A DNA stretch of 60,930 nucleotides. Source: a virus. The notes under the pieces were generated by a model. The model saw only the letters and a program-made list of their open reading frames with translations, ran no database searches and was not told the origin of the DNA. Shown piece by piece: positions 30,203 through 37,288 of this stretch (its first letter is position 1; every line of letters starts with the position of its first letter). Both the position numbers and the translations under genes were made by a program. The stretch covers positions 1 to 60,930 of IMG/VR virus record IMGVR_UViG_3300037119_001810. One strand, 5' to 3'.

Positions 30203-31773
30203 TGGCCCAGCACAAGTTGATGACCCACCAAGACGACGGTGTGGCGTTTCTGGAATCCGTCGATGGGATCGGTGCGCTGCTCTGGGAGCCCGGCGTGGGC
30301 AAGACCGGCGCGACGCTGGCATGGATCGACCGGCTGGCCGAGCGGCAGCGCGAGGTCCGGGTGCTAGTGGTAGCACCGCTCACCGCTGCCGACACGTGGG
30401 TGCTGCAGCCCCCGGCGTTCATGGAGTCCGTGGTCAAGGCCCGGATGATGCAGGGTGCGACCGTCGCCATCCTCGACCAGATCGCCAAGGCGGCTGACTG
30501 GACGAAGGTGCCGGAGACCAAGATCAAGTCCGACCACACGAGCGGCGCGAACTTCCACAGCCGGGTGACCATCATCTCGATGAGCGCTGGCGCGGTCTCC
30601 TCGTTCTGCAAGGAGCGGACCAAGACGGTCCGGATGCTGCGTGCGATCCGCAAGTACAAGCCGCACGTCATCGTGGTGGACGAGAGCCACATCATCAAGT
30701 CCGCCACCTCGAACGTGTCCAAGGCCCTGTACCAGTTGGGGCAGTTGGCCCCACACCGGATCATCCTCACCGGCACGGTCAACCCGCTGTCCCCGCTGGA
30801 CTGCTACGGGCAGTGGCGCTTCCTCGCACCGTGGACGTTCTCCGACCAGTACGGCGAGCCCTACGTCAAGGCCCCGTTGAAGATGACGCGAGCACAGCAG
30901 GCGGGTATCCGCCCGTGGCCGTGGGGCAGGTTCCAGATGCGCTACGGCACGATGGGCGGGTACAAGGGCAAGACCCTCAAAGGCGTCAACGAGTTCACCA
31001 TCGGGGAACTGCACGACAGGGTGGCCGAGCGCTCGATGGTCGTGACCAAGGCCGACGCCCTCGACCTGCCGCCGGTCACCGACGTGGACGTTCACGTGAC
31101 GCTGAGCCCGAAGGAGGCCAAGGCGTATCAGGAGATGGCCGAGGACTTGGCTACCGAGATGGCCTCGGGCGAGATGGTCGAAGCCGTCAACGCGCTGGCG
31201 AAGATGATGAAGTTGCGCCAGATCGCATCGGGGTTCGTCAAGAACACCGACACCGGGCAGGTCCACATCATCGGGGACTCGCTGCGCAAGGCGGTACGCG
31301 AGGTTGCCGAGGTCACGCTGGCCGGTGAGAAGCGGCTGGTCGTGTTCGCCTACTTCCGCTCCGAGTGCCAACTGCTGGCCGACACGCTGGCGAAGGACAA
31401 GAACACGAAGGTCGAACTCATCACCGGGTCGACCAAGCCGAAGGACCGGCTGGCTATCCGGCAGCGGTTCGGTGACGTTTCCGGAAACCCCCAGCGTACG
31501 ATCCTCGTGGCCCAGCAGCGGACCATGAGCCTGAGCGTGAACGAACTGGTCACCGCACAGCACGCGATCTACGCGTCCCGTAGCGAGCGCCGCGACGACG
31601 ACGTGCAGTCCCGTGGGCGGCTCGACCGCAACGGCCAGACCCTCCCCGTCACCTTCTGGCACGTGTTCAGTCCGGGGCTGATCGGAGAGATTATGCGAGA
31701 CAGCCACATCCACAAGGGGAACTTGGAGAAGGCCCTCTTGGATCACGTCCGTCTGGTGGCCGGGAGGCGGTAG
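30202..31773 (+). CDS. SNF2-type DEAD-like helicase
   Basis: The 523-aa protein is a superfamily 2 ATPase: Walker A EPGVGKT (29-35), motif Ia VVAPLT, Walker B DESH (160-163), motif III LTGT, and motif VI QSRGRLDRNGQ. It matches the compact SNF2 helicases found beside VRR-NUC and PolA genes in phages, thought to act in replication or recombination. A family-2 site (30360) codes for part of motif Ia, and the only gap in the even family-1 spacing is filled by a decayed site at 30246. The start is ATG 30202. Confidence 0.9.
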   Translation: MAQHKLMTHQDDGVAFLESVDGIGALLWEPGVGKTGATLAWIDRLAERQREVRVLVVAPLTAADTWVLQPPAFMESVVKARMMQGATVAILDQIAKAADWTKVPETKIKSDHTSGANFHSRVTIISMSAGAVSSFCKERTKTVRMLRAIRKYKPHVIVVDESHIIKSATSNVSKALYQLGQLAPHRIILTGTVNPLSPLDCYGQWRFLAPWTFSDQYGEPYVKAPLKMTRAQQAGIRPWPWGRFQMRYGTMGGYKGKTLKGVNEFTIGELHDRVAERSMVVTKADALDLPPVTDVDVHVTLSPKEAKAYQEMAEDLATEMASGEMVEAVNALAKMMKLRQIASGFVKNTDTGQVHIIGDSLRKAVREVAEVTLAGEKRLVVFAYFRSECQLLADTLAKDKNTKVELITGSTKPKDRLAIRQRFGDVSGNPQRTILVAQQRTMSLSVNELVTAQHAIYASRSERRDDDVQSRGRLDRNGQTLPVTFWHVFSPGLIGEIMRDSHIHKGNLEKALLDHVRLVAGRR

Positions 31774-31819
31774 ACTAGACCAGTTAGTAGACAGGTAAAC
31801 GAAAGTGAAGAATCGGGCA

Positions 31820-31838
31820 GTCGTGGTTCACCCACGAC
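31820..31838 (+). promoter_or_regulatory. 7-bp leader hairpin before the HTH gene
   Basis: GTCGTGG pairs with CCACGAC around a 5-nt loop, 20 nt before ATG 31859. A GGTAGACT promoter-like element lies at 31769-31776, over the helicase stop codon. Confidence 0.4.
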
Positions 31839-31858
31839 GGAATGGAAAGAGACTAGCG

Positions 31859-32452
31859 ATGCAGAAGTTCGACGTTCAGATTGCACTCGAAGGGGTGCGC
31901 GAGGCTCGGGGCGAATGGAGTCGAGCACAGCAGGAGTTCCAGTCCAACGTGGACAAGGTGCTTGACCGCCTGATCCACGAGGCCGCGACATGCTTCATGT
32001 CCGTGGAGGAGTTCGCCAAGGCGTCGGGGCTGAGCCCCAAGCGCGTACGCGACCTCATGCGGCGCAACAGGATGCACCCGTCCAGCAGCAAGACGCTGCT
32101 GGCGAAGCACGCAGCCGAGGCGCTGGCTACCAACTCGGAACTGCTGGGCATCGCCCCGCACGAGATGGACCTGACGAGCCCGCTGGCCTACCTGCCGATG
32201 GGCAAGGAACTCCGGCAGGAACTCACCGACAAGACGGTCAGCCGGGTGACGGAGTTGCCCGAGGACGAGCCCGTTTCCGGAAACCTTGCGTGGAGCCGGT
32301 TGGCCTATGTTATCTACGGCGCGATGCCTTGGGAGGGTGAGACCTACCAAGCCGTAGCCGAGACGATCGCTGTCGCGGTGCTGGGCGAGATGGGCTTCTG
32401 CCCGACCGACGGAAAGCCCCTGCCTTGCACCGCCTGCGGTGCCGGGCTGTGA
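31859..32452 (+). CDS. HTH DNA-binding protein, 197 aa
   Basis: Residues about 42-70 form a helix-turn-helix (MSVEEFAKASGLSPKRVRDLMRRNRM), resembling excisionase/MerR-type winged helices. A helical N-terminus and a C-terminal part with FCPTDGKPLPCTACGAGL, a likely zinc knuckle, flank it. ATG 31859 follows GGAAAGAG. It sits between helicase and primase, so it may be an origin-binding or regulatory protein, and is a third candidate to bind the palindromes. A family-1 site encodes VSGN between the two halves. Confidence 0.6.
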   Translation: MQKFDVQIALEGVREARGEWSRAQQEFQSNVDKVLDRLIHEAATCFMSVEEFAKASGLSPKRVRDLMRRNRMHPSSSKTLLAKHAAEALATNSELLGIAPHEMDLTSPLAYLPMGKELRQELTDKTVSRVTELPEDEPVSGNLAWSRLAYVIYGAMPWEGETYQAVAETIAVAVLGEMGFCPTDGKPLPCTACGAGL

Positions 32453-33309
32453 GCGCCACTGCCGCACAACCAGACGCGAACACCCTCTACCGGGCCGCGC
32501 AGTCACTCATCCGCTCCGGCCAGCCCGTGTTCCCCTGCCGGTCGAAGGGCGAGAAGGCCAAGACCCCGATGACCAAGCACGGGCTGCACGATGCGACGCT
32601 CGACCTCGGCAAGGTCAAGAACTGGTGGCGCACCCACCGGGACGCAGCCATCGGCATCCCGACAGGCATCGTCTGGGACGTGCTGGACGTGGACGTGAAG
32701 GACGACCGGGACGGCAGGGTCCACTTGCCCTACCTGCACCGCCTCGGGCTCCTGAACGGCTGTCAGCGCGTCGCTAGGACCCCCTCTGGCGGGTGGCACC
32801 TGTACTTCAAGACGGCACCGGGGCTGACCAACAAGGCACGGGCCACCCTCGGGCTCGACGTGCGGGCCAAGGGCGGCTACGTGCTGGCACCCCCGTCCTT
32901 CGTGGATGACGGTGACCAGTCGGTCGGGGTCTACGAGGACATCGGTCCGACCGAGGGCAGTACCGAGGAGCCCCTGCTGTGGGACTTGATCCAGTCCACG
33001 CTGGAACCTGTCAACACGACGACCAACAAGCCGGTCGACCTGCTCGGGTACGAGCGGTCGTCCAGCCTCGCCAGCCTTCGCGGGTGGCTCTCGGAGCGCG
33101 CGGCGGGGGAGCGCAACAACTCCCTGCACTGGGCGGTGTGCCGGTGCATTGACAACGGCATCGACCCGAACGAGTTGGTCGAGGTCGCGCTGATGCTCGG
33201 CCTCACCGAGGACGAGGTGGACAAGACGATTGGCAGCGCCCTTCGCAGGGCGGGGCTGACCTCCAACGATCTGTCAACGGAAGCGGAGGCGCTGTTCGGT
33301 AACGGGTGA
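32449..33309 (+). CDS. Prim-pol type primase/polymerase
   Basis: The 286-aa protein fits the bifunctional primase-polymerase N-terminal domain of archaeo-eukaryotic type: PVFPCRSKGEKAKTP, a metal-binding DVDVK pair (about D80, D82), the SGGWHLYF nucleotide site (about 112), and GGYVLAPPS. The C-terminal 90 residues are helical (a PriCT-like region). It likely makes primers for the DnaQ-PolA polymerase. GTG 32449 overlaps the HTH stop. Confidence 0.85.
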   Translation: MSATAAQPDANTLYRAAQSLIRSGQPVFPCRSKGEKAKTPMTKHGLHDATLDLGKVKNWWRTHRDAAIGIPTGIVWDVLDVDVKDDRDGRVHLPYLHRLGLLNGCQRVARTPSGGWHLYFKTAPGLTNKARATLGLDVRAKGGYVLAPPSFVDDGDQSVGVYEDIGPTEGSTEEPLLWDLIQSTLEPVNTTTNKPVDLLGYERSSSLASLRGWLSERAAGERNNSLHWAVCRCIDNGIDPNELVEVALMLGLTEDEVDKTIGSALRRAGLTSNDLSTEAEALFGNG

Positions 33310-33351
33310 CCGAGTTTCCACGACAGATAAGTGAAGGGAGGTGAAGGCTAA

Positions 33352-34386
33352 GTGATCCGGTTTCCGGAAACCGCGCAGATCGAATGGCAGGTTGTAGCAG
33401 ATGCAGCAGAGGCAGAGGCGCGGCTCCGCAAAAGGGTTCAGCACGATACGGAAGTCGAGCGCGAGACACAGCGACTACGCGTTCGGCACGAGGCGACACT
33501 GGCGTTCCAGTCCGAGTTGGACGCGGACCAGACCCCGGTGTTGGAAATGGTGACGTTGGCGAACTACCAGTCAAACCCGGCAGCAGCACCGCTCGATCTG
33601 ATCGACGGGGTGTTGAAGCAAAACGGCGTGTGCCTGATGCTCGGACCGTCCGGGTCCGGCAAGTCCACGCTCGGGCTGCAGATGTGCCACAGCCTGATGA
33701 CAGGAGACGACTGGCTGGGTCAGCCGACCAAGCCGATCATGGGCAGCGTCGGCGTCATGTCATACGACATGGACGGCGCGATAGTGATGGACTGGATGGC
33801 GGGCTTCCCGAACATCGACCCATCGAAAGTAAGCGTGGTCAACGCCTACAAGCGGGGCAACCCGCTCGGGGTGCCGGTCATGCGGGAGCAGATAGCAGCA
33901 GCGTGGCGGATGATGAGCGTCGAGACCGTGATGATCGACTCGTTCAGTGCGTCGTTCTTCGGGCACGACCAGAACGACGCAGCGGCGACGCAGGCCCACT
34001 ACCGGGACCTCATCAAGTTCGGGCTCACGGAGGTGGGGGCGAAGTCGCTCATCGTCATCGTCCACTCCACCGAGGGCTCACCGCACAAGGCAAGAGGATC
34101 GACGGTCCACCACGACGTGGCCGATAGCATCGTGTCCGTGGAGGGAACCGGCTCGGACGCACGAAAGATCAGGATGGTGAAGTACCGGGCGGCTCGGGGC
34201 CAGACCCAGATGAACCCCGTGGTCATCTCTGCACCGGATGATGTGACACACTTGGTCTCACTGGACTACGGCGCTATGCAACTAGCAGGGATGCAGTTGC
34301 CCGCAGGGGCGGCAGCACAGGCGTTCACGGCGATGCCGGAACCGTCTGAGGCACCAGATACCGAAAGCGAGGAGGACGACCTATGA
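33352..34386 (+). CDS. RepA/RecA-like AAA ATPase (replicative helicase or loader)
   Basis: The 344-aa protein has Walker A GPSGSGKST (about 99-107), SYDMDG and VMIDSFSASF as Walker B, and HSTEGSPHKARGST, matching the RepA-like AAA_25 family that partners prim-pol primases. GTG 33352 lies below GGGAGGTG, and a family-1 site forms its first codons (IRFPET). The N-terminal 80 residues are helical. It probably serves as the replicative helicase. It overlaps the next gene by 4 bp. Confidence 0.8.
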   Translation: MIRFPETAQIEWQVVADAAEAEARLRKRVQHDTEVERETQRLRVRHEATLAFQSELDADQTPVLEMVTLANYQSNPAAAPLDLIDGVLKQNGVCLMLGPSGSGKSTLGLQMCHSLMTGDDWLGQPTKPIMGSVGVMSYDMDGAIVMDWMAGFPNIDPSKVSVVNAYKRGNPLGVPVMREQIAAAWRMMSVETVMIDSFSASFFGHDQNDAAATQAHYRDLIKFGLTEVGAKSLIVIVHSTEGSPHKARGSTVHHDVADSIVSVEGTGSDARKIRMVKYRAARGQTQMNPVVISAPDDVTHLVSLDYGAMQLAGMQLPAGAAAQAFTAMPEPSEAPDTESEEDDL

Positions 34387-34634
34387 AGGTCGACAAGGAG
34401 CGCAGCGCCTACCACGAGGCAGACGATGTGCGGGACGAGTTCAACGCGCAGGAACTCCGCCGGTTGCGGCTGATCCTGCGGCGGCTGCGGTTTCTGGAAT
34501 CACAGGTCCGCAAGAACGGCGGCTTGGCGAGCGACGGCGGGGGCGGCGCGTGGACCGAGTGGGAGATAGAGGCGCTGGAATGGGTGCTGACCGAGGTCGG
34601 CTTCCTCCGGCAAGAGGCACGCAGTAATGGCTGA
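34383..34634 (+). CDS. Hypothetical helical protein, 83 aa
   Basis: The product is helical, charged and Leu/Arg-rich (RRLRLILRRLRFLESQ), with a glycine-rich loop. A decayed family-1 site (34490) encodes FLES. It is translationally coupled to the ATPase and may be its partner. Confidence 0.55.
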   Translation: MKVDKERSAYHEADDVRDEFNAQELRRLRLILRRLRFLESQVRKNGGLASDGGGGAWTEWEIEALEWVLTEVGFLRQEARSNG

Positions 34635-34662
34635 CAACGACACCAACAGAGAAGGGTTCCAC

Positions 34663-35163
34663 ATGTCCAAGAAGAACGACAAGACCGAGGCTCCTGCACC
34701 GATGGACCCGAGCGTCCGAGAGGAGTCCGTCGGCACGCCTGCCGTCAACGCAAGCCGCCCGTGCTGGGCAGCCAAGACCCTCGTCGCTGAGGTCAACGCG
34801 CTGTTTCCAGAAACCCCGGTCGAGTACAGCAACCCCGACGGGCGCAACACCATGCTCGACGTGATGTTCGACCTCACCACGCTGGACCCGAACGACGTGT
34901 ACGACCTGACCACCCTGCTGAACCTGCTCGATGACCCGGCATACAACGTCGACCCGCGCATTGACAGCGTGATCGCTGGCGGGCAGCAGCACGCGGGTCA
35001 GGTGCTCGTGGCCTTCAAGTCCAACCCTCGCACGCAGGACAGCCGCGATCCCTTCGGTCTGGCCGACGCGCTCGAAGTGCTGGCCGAGCGCGACGAGGCT
35101 GAACTCGTGATGTTCGCCCACGGTACCGAGCCGCTGGCTGTGTACGAAGGGGGCTCGCTGTGA
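34663..35163 (+). CDS. Hypothetical protein, 166 aa
   Basis: ATG 34663 is chosen because CCAACAGAGAAGGG, the leader motif seen before other early genes, lies directly upstream; ATG 34627 would put this motif inside the gene. A disordered acidic/Lys N-terminus is followed by an alpha/beta part (EVNALFPETPVEYSNPDGRNTMLDV). Unknown function. FPET comes from the family-1 site at 34803. Confidence 0.6.
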   Translation: MSKKNDKTEAPAPMDPSVREESVGTPAVNASRPCWAAKTLVAEVNALFPETPVEYSNPDGRNTMLDVMFDLTTLDPNDVYDLTTLLNLLDDPAYNVDPRIDSVIAGGQQHAGQVLVAFKSNPRTQDSRDPFGLADALEVLAERDEAELVMFAHGTEPLAVYEGGSL

Positions 35164-35462
35164 TCTGGGTACTGGTGATTCTCGCGCTTCTGGCGCTCTC
35201 GAACCTCGCCCTCGTCCGCGTCGTCTACCTGTCCCGCAGGGACGGCAAGGTGGATCACGCCAAGTGCGTCGCGCTCATCTCGTCGGTCGTCTCCAACCGG
35301 GTCGTCGCCATCGCCTTCCGCGACGCGGCCAACCGCTGGGACAGCATCGAGGAGCAGGCCGACCTGCGCCGTCTGGCCCGTGAGCAGTTCAAGGACGACG
35401 GCCCGTCCATGCCTGCGCTCTGGCTACGGGAGCAGGCAGCCAAGATCGAGGCATCGCTGTGA
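35160..35462 (+). CDS. Membrane-anchored protein, 100 aa
   Basis: The GTG start overlaps the previous stop. One N-terminal helix (WVLVILALLALSNLALVRVV) is followed by a cytosolic helical part. Unknown. Confidence 0.55.
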   Translation: MIWVLVILALLALSNLALVRVVYLSRRDGKVDHAKCVALISSVVSNRVVAIAFRDAANRWDSIEEQADLRRLAREQFKDDGPSMPALWLREQAAKIEASL

Positions 35463-35671
35463 TGACGAAGCAGAGGAGCACAGGTTTCCAGAAACGCATC
35501 AAGCCCTCCGAGTTCAAGGAGGTCGGGCTGGCGGTGGTCCACTACACCGAGAGCGGTGCGGCCTCGTGCTCGTGCGGCTGGCGGCACAACATGGCCCGGA
35601 CCAAGGTGCTTGAAGATGCAATCGACCGGCACCTGACCAAGCGGCACGGCGGGAGGGGGATCAGGCTGTGA
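35462..35671 (+). CDS. Small zinc-finger-like protein, 69 aa
   Basis: SCSCGWRHNMA and HLTKRH give a C-x-C...H...H arrangement suggesting zinc. A family-1 site (35484) forms the N-terminus (GFQKR). Coupled with its neighbours at both ends. Unknown. Confidence 0.5.
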   Translation: MTKQRSTGFQKRIKPSEFKEVGLAVVHYTESGAASCSCGWRHNMARTKVLEDAIDRHLTKRHGGRGIRL

Positions 35672-35859
35672 TCGAGTTGATGCCTTGGTACAAGCCGGGA
35701 GAGAGCCTGCTGCGCTGCGGGGGTGAGGACGGGTGCGGTGCCCTGCTCATCGCTGGTGACGCCGAGGTCCATGCACGCTGGCACCAGAGGGTCAAGCGCA
35801 TCGAGGACCGTCTGGACCGTCCGGCGGACTTCGCTCGTACGAGAGGATCGTGGGGCTGA
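35668..35859 (+). CDS. Small C2H2-like protein, 63 aa
   Basis: LRCGGEDGCGALL followed by HARWHQR fits a C-x5-C...H-x3-H zinc finger. The arrangement resembles the gene before it, so the two may be diverged duplicates. Unknown. Confidence 0.5.
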   Translation: MIELMPWYKPGESLLRCGGEDGCGALLIAGDAEVHARWHQRVKRIEDRLDRPADFARTRGSWG

Positions 35860-36557
35860 TGCTGCTCATCTGTCCTGTCAGGCCCGGTGACACCAACGAG
35901 GAACTGCGCTACGCGCTGCGCTCGTGGGAGACCAACCTCATCCTCGGTGAGCCACACACGCTGCTGGTGGTGGGGCACAGGCCGAAGTGGCTGACTCCCG
36001 ACGAGTTCGTGCCCGGCAACAAGTACAAGTCCGCGCCGCTGGCTGTGTTCGACAACATCCTGCGAGCGTCCCGGTGGGTAGCGGAGGACGTAGAGGACGC
36101 GCTCTACATGAACGACGACTTCTTCTGCCTCGACCCGGTGGGAGCAGTCCTGCCAGTGCGCCGGAACTGCTCGCTGGCCGACCACATCGCCATGTTCCCC
36201 GAGAACTCGGCCCTCTGGTGGCCCCGCAGCCTCCGTCTAACGGCCTCGTGGCTGGCCGGTGAGGGTTTCCCCCACCCGGACTCCTACGAGGTCCACAGGC
36301 CCCTCCCAGCGCCTCCCAGCGCCATGTTTGAGGCACTGTCTAGGTGGGATGGGGGCATGGAGGGCTCTGTTCCCCAGTGGAGGACCGTCTACGGCACCCT
36401 CAACAAGATCGACGCGTACCCCGTGGTCGATGCGAAACTCGGGTTGAAGGCCAGCGGGGTCGGCACCCCGTGGGTGTCCACCTCGGACCAGACGTGGCGT
36501 CGGTACATGGTCAACATGCAGAGGCGTTTCCAGAAACCGTCCCGCTGGGAGAGTTAG
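35859..36557 (+). CDS. Stealth-like glycosyltransferase candidate, last early gene
   Basis: The 232-aa protein has a Rossmann-like start (MLLICPVRPGDTNEELRYALRSWE) and the motif LYMNDDFF, close to the NDD signature of Stealth-type sugar-phosphate transferases, then a W-P-R-S segment. With the enzyme at 3054 it is the second glycosyltransferase in the genome; both may act on virion or host surface sugars. A family-1 site encodes RFQKP at the C-terminus. Its TAG overlaps the TAA of the converging late gene. Confidence 0.6.
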   Translation: MLLICPVRPGDTNEELRYALRSWETNLILGEPHTLLVVGHRPKWLTPDEFVPGNKYKSAPLAVFDNILRASRWVAEDVEDALYMNDDFFCLDPVGAVLPVRRNCSLADHIAMFPENSALWWPRSLRLTASWLAGEGFPHPDSYEVHRPLPAPPSAMFEALSRWDGGMEGSVPQWRTVYGTLNKIDAYPVVDAKLGLKASGVGTPWVSTSDQTWRRYMVNMQRRFQKPSRWES

Positions 36558-37288
36558 TTCTCCGAGAGGAACGCCACGTTGGCGAGGCTGATCCACGTGG
36601 ACGAGATGGACACGTTGGTCTTGACCGCCCCGGTCGCGTAGATGTTGAGCACGCCAGCGACGCCGCCACCACTGGGCGCGATCTGGTGCTTGTCGCTGCC
36701 GGGGCGGTAGCCCGCCTCCAACTCGAAGATCGTCGTGCCCGGCGTGACGGTGCCGCCGGAGATGAACCCCCGCAGGTAGGTCATCCCGTCCTTGCGCATG
36801 TACGCGGCTGTCTCCCAGCCACCACCGTAGTTGCCCCACCCGCCTTGGAACGCGGGCGCACCGGCAGAGCCAATCTCCACCCAGTCGGTGTCCGGCGGGT
36901 CGAACTTCCACGGGCTCCAATAGATCGAGCCCGGATCGTAGGGGCCACGCTCGAAGGTACGGCGATAGGCCGTGCTGTCCACCAGCCCGTAGAACACCTG
37001 CACGCCACCCAGTTCGGAGTCCGAGGAAGTGATCCCGACGTAGGGCTGCTCGACAGGCGGTGCGTTGGCTGCGCCCGCGTCTGCACCGAAGTACCCGTTG
37101 TACGTGGCGAGCAGGTCGTTGAAGTCGGTGATCCGGATGGCGTTCGCACCGATGCCGGGGCCGACCAGATCGGAGCCCTTGCGGATGACAGGGCGGCGGT
37201 CCGCGATCTGCAACTTCCTCTGCTGGTGCCCGAAGTAGTCGCCCGCGTTGGTCTCGGTGCGCCAGTTGCTGCTCTGTCCGCCGCTCAC
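36554..37288 (-). CDS. Tail tip or fibre protein, 244 aa
   Basis: This is the last late gene. The sequence is rich in Gly, Tyr and Trp (GGWGNYGGGWETAAYMRKDG), and the C-terminal 90 residues resemble the small receptor-binding beta domains of siphovirus tail fibres (GMTYLRGFISGGTV). It overlaps the upstream tail gene by 4 bp. A receptor or baseplate role is inferred from position. Confidence 0.65.
   Translation of the reverse strand: MSGGQSSNWRTETNAGDYFGHQQRKLQIADRRPVIRKGSDLVGPGIGANAIRITDFNDLLATYNGYFGADAGAANAPPVEQPYVGITSSDSELGGVQVFYGLVDSTAYRRTFERGPYDPGSIYWSPWKFDPPDTDWVEIGSAGAPAFQGGWGNYGGGWETAAYMRKDGMTYLRGFISGGTVTPGTTIFELEAGYRPGSDKHQIAPSGGGVAGVLNIYATGAVKTNVSISSTWISLANVAFLSEN

Larger units (their letters stand above)
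8967..30377. repeat. Family-2 repeat: about 23 copies of GGTGCTA-N4-TAGCACC
   Basis: Two-armed copies start at 9485, 9673 (left arm degenerate), 9912, 10201, 10433, 10675, 11041, 11099, 11504, 11610, 12000, 12257, 12351, 12594, 12814, 13178, 14266, 14607, 14651, 15743, 16158, 17515 and 30360. Weaker forms are at 8967 and 26651. The four central bases vary freely while the arms are nearly invariant, as expected for a dimer-binding DNA operator. Some copies lie inside genes or form gene starts (MTSTAK at 12357, MSATPST at 12811 and 15740). Others are nested in longer hairpins. Confidence 0.9.

Noticed and set aside
31859-32452. HTH protein as a lysogeny repressor or excisionase
   Set aside because: No integrase, attachment site or divergent immunity region accompanies it, and it sits within the replication genes.
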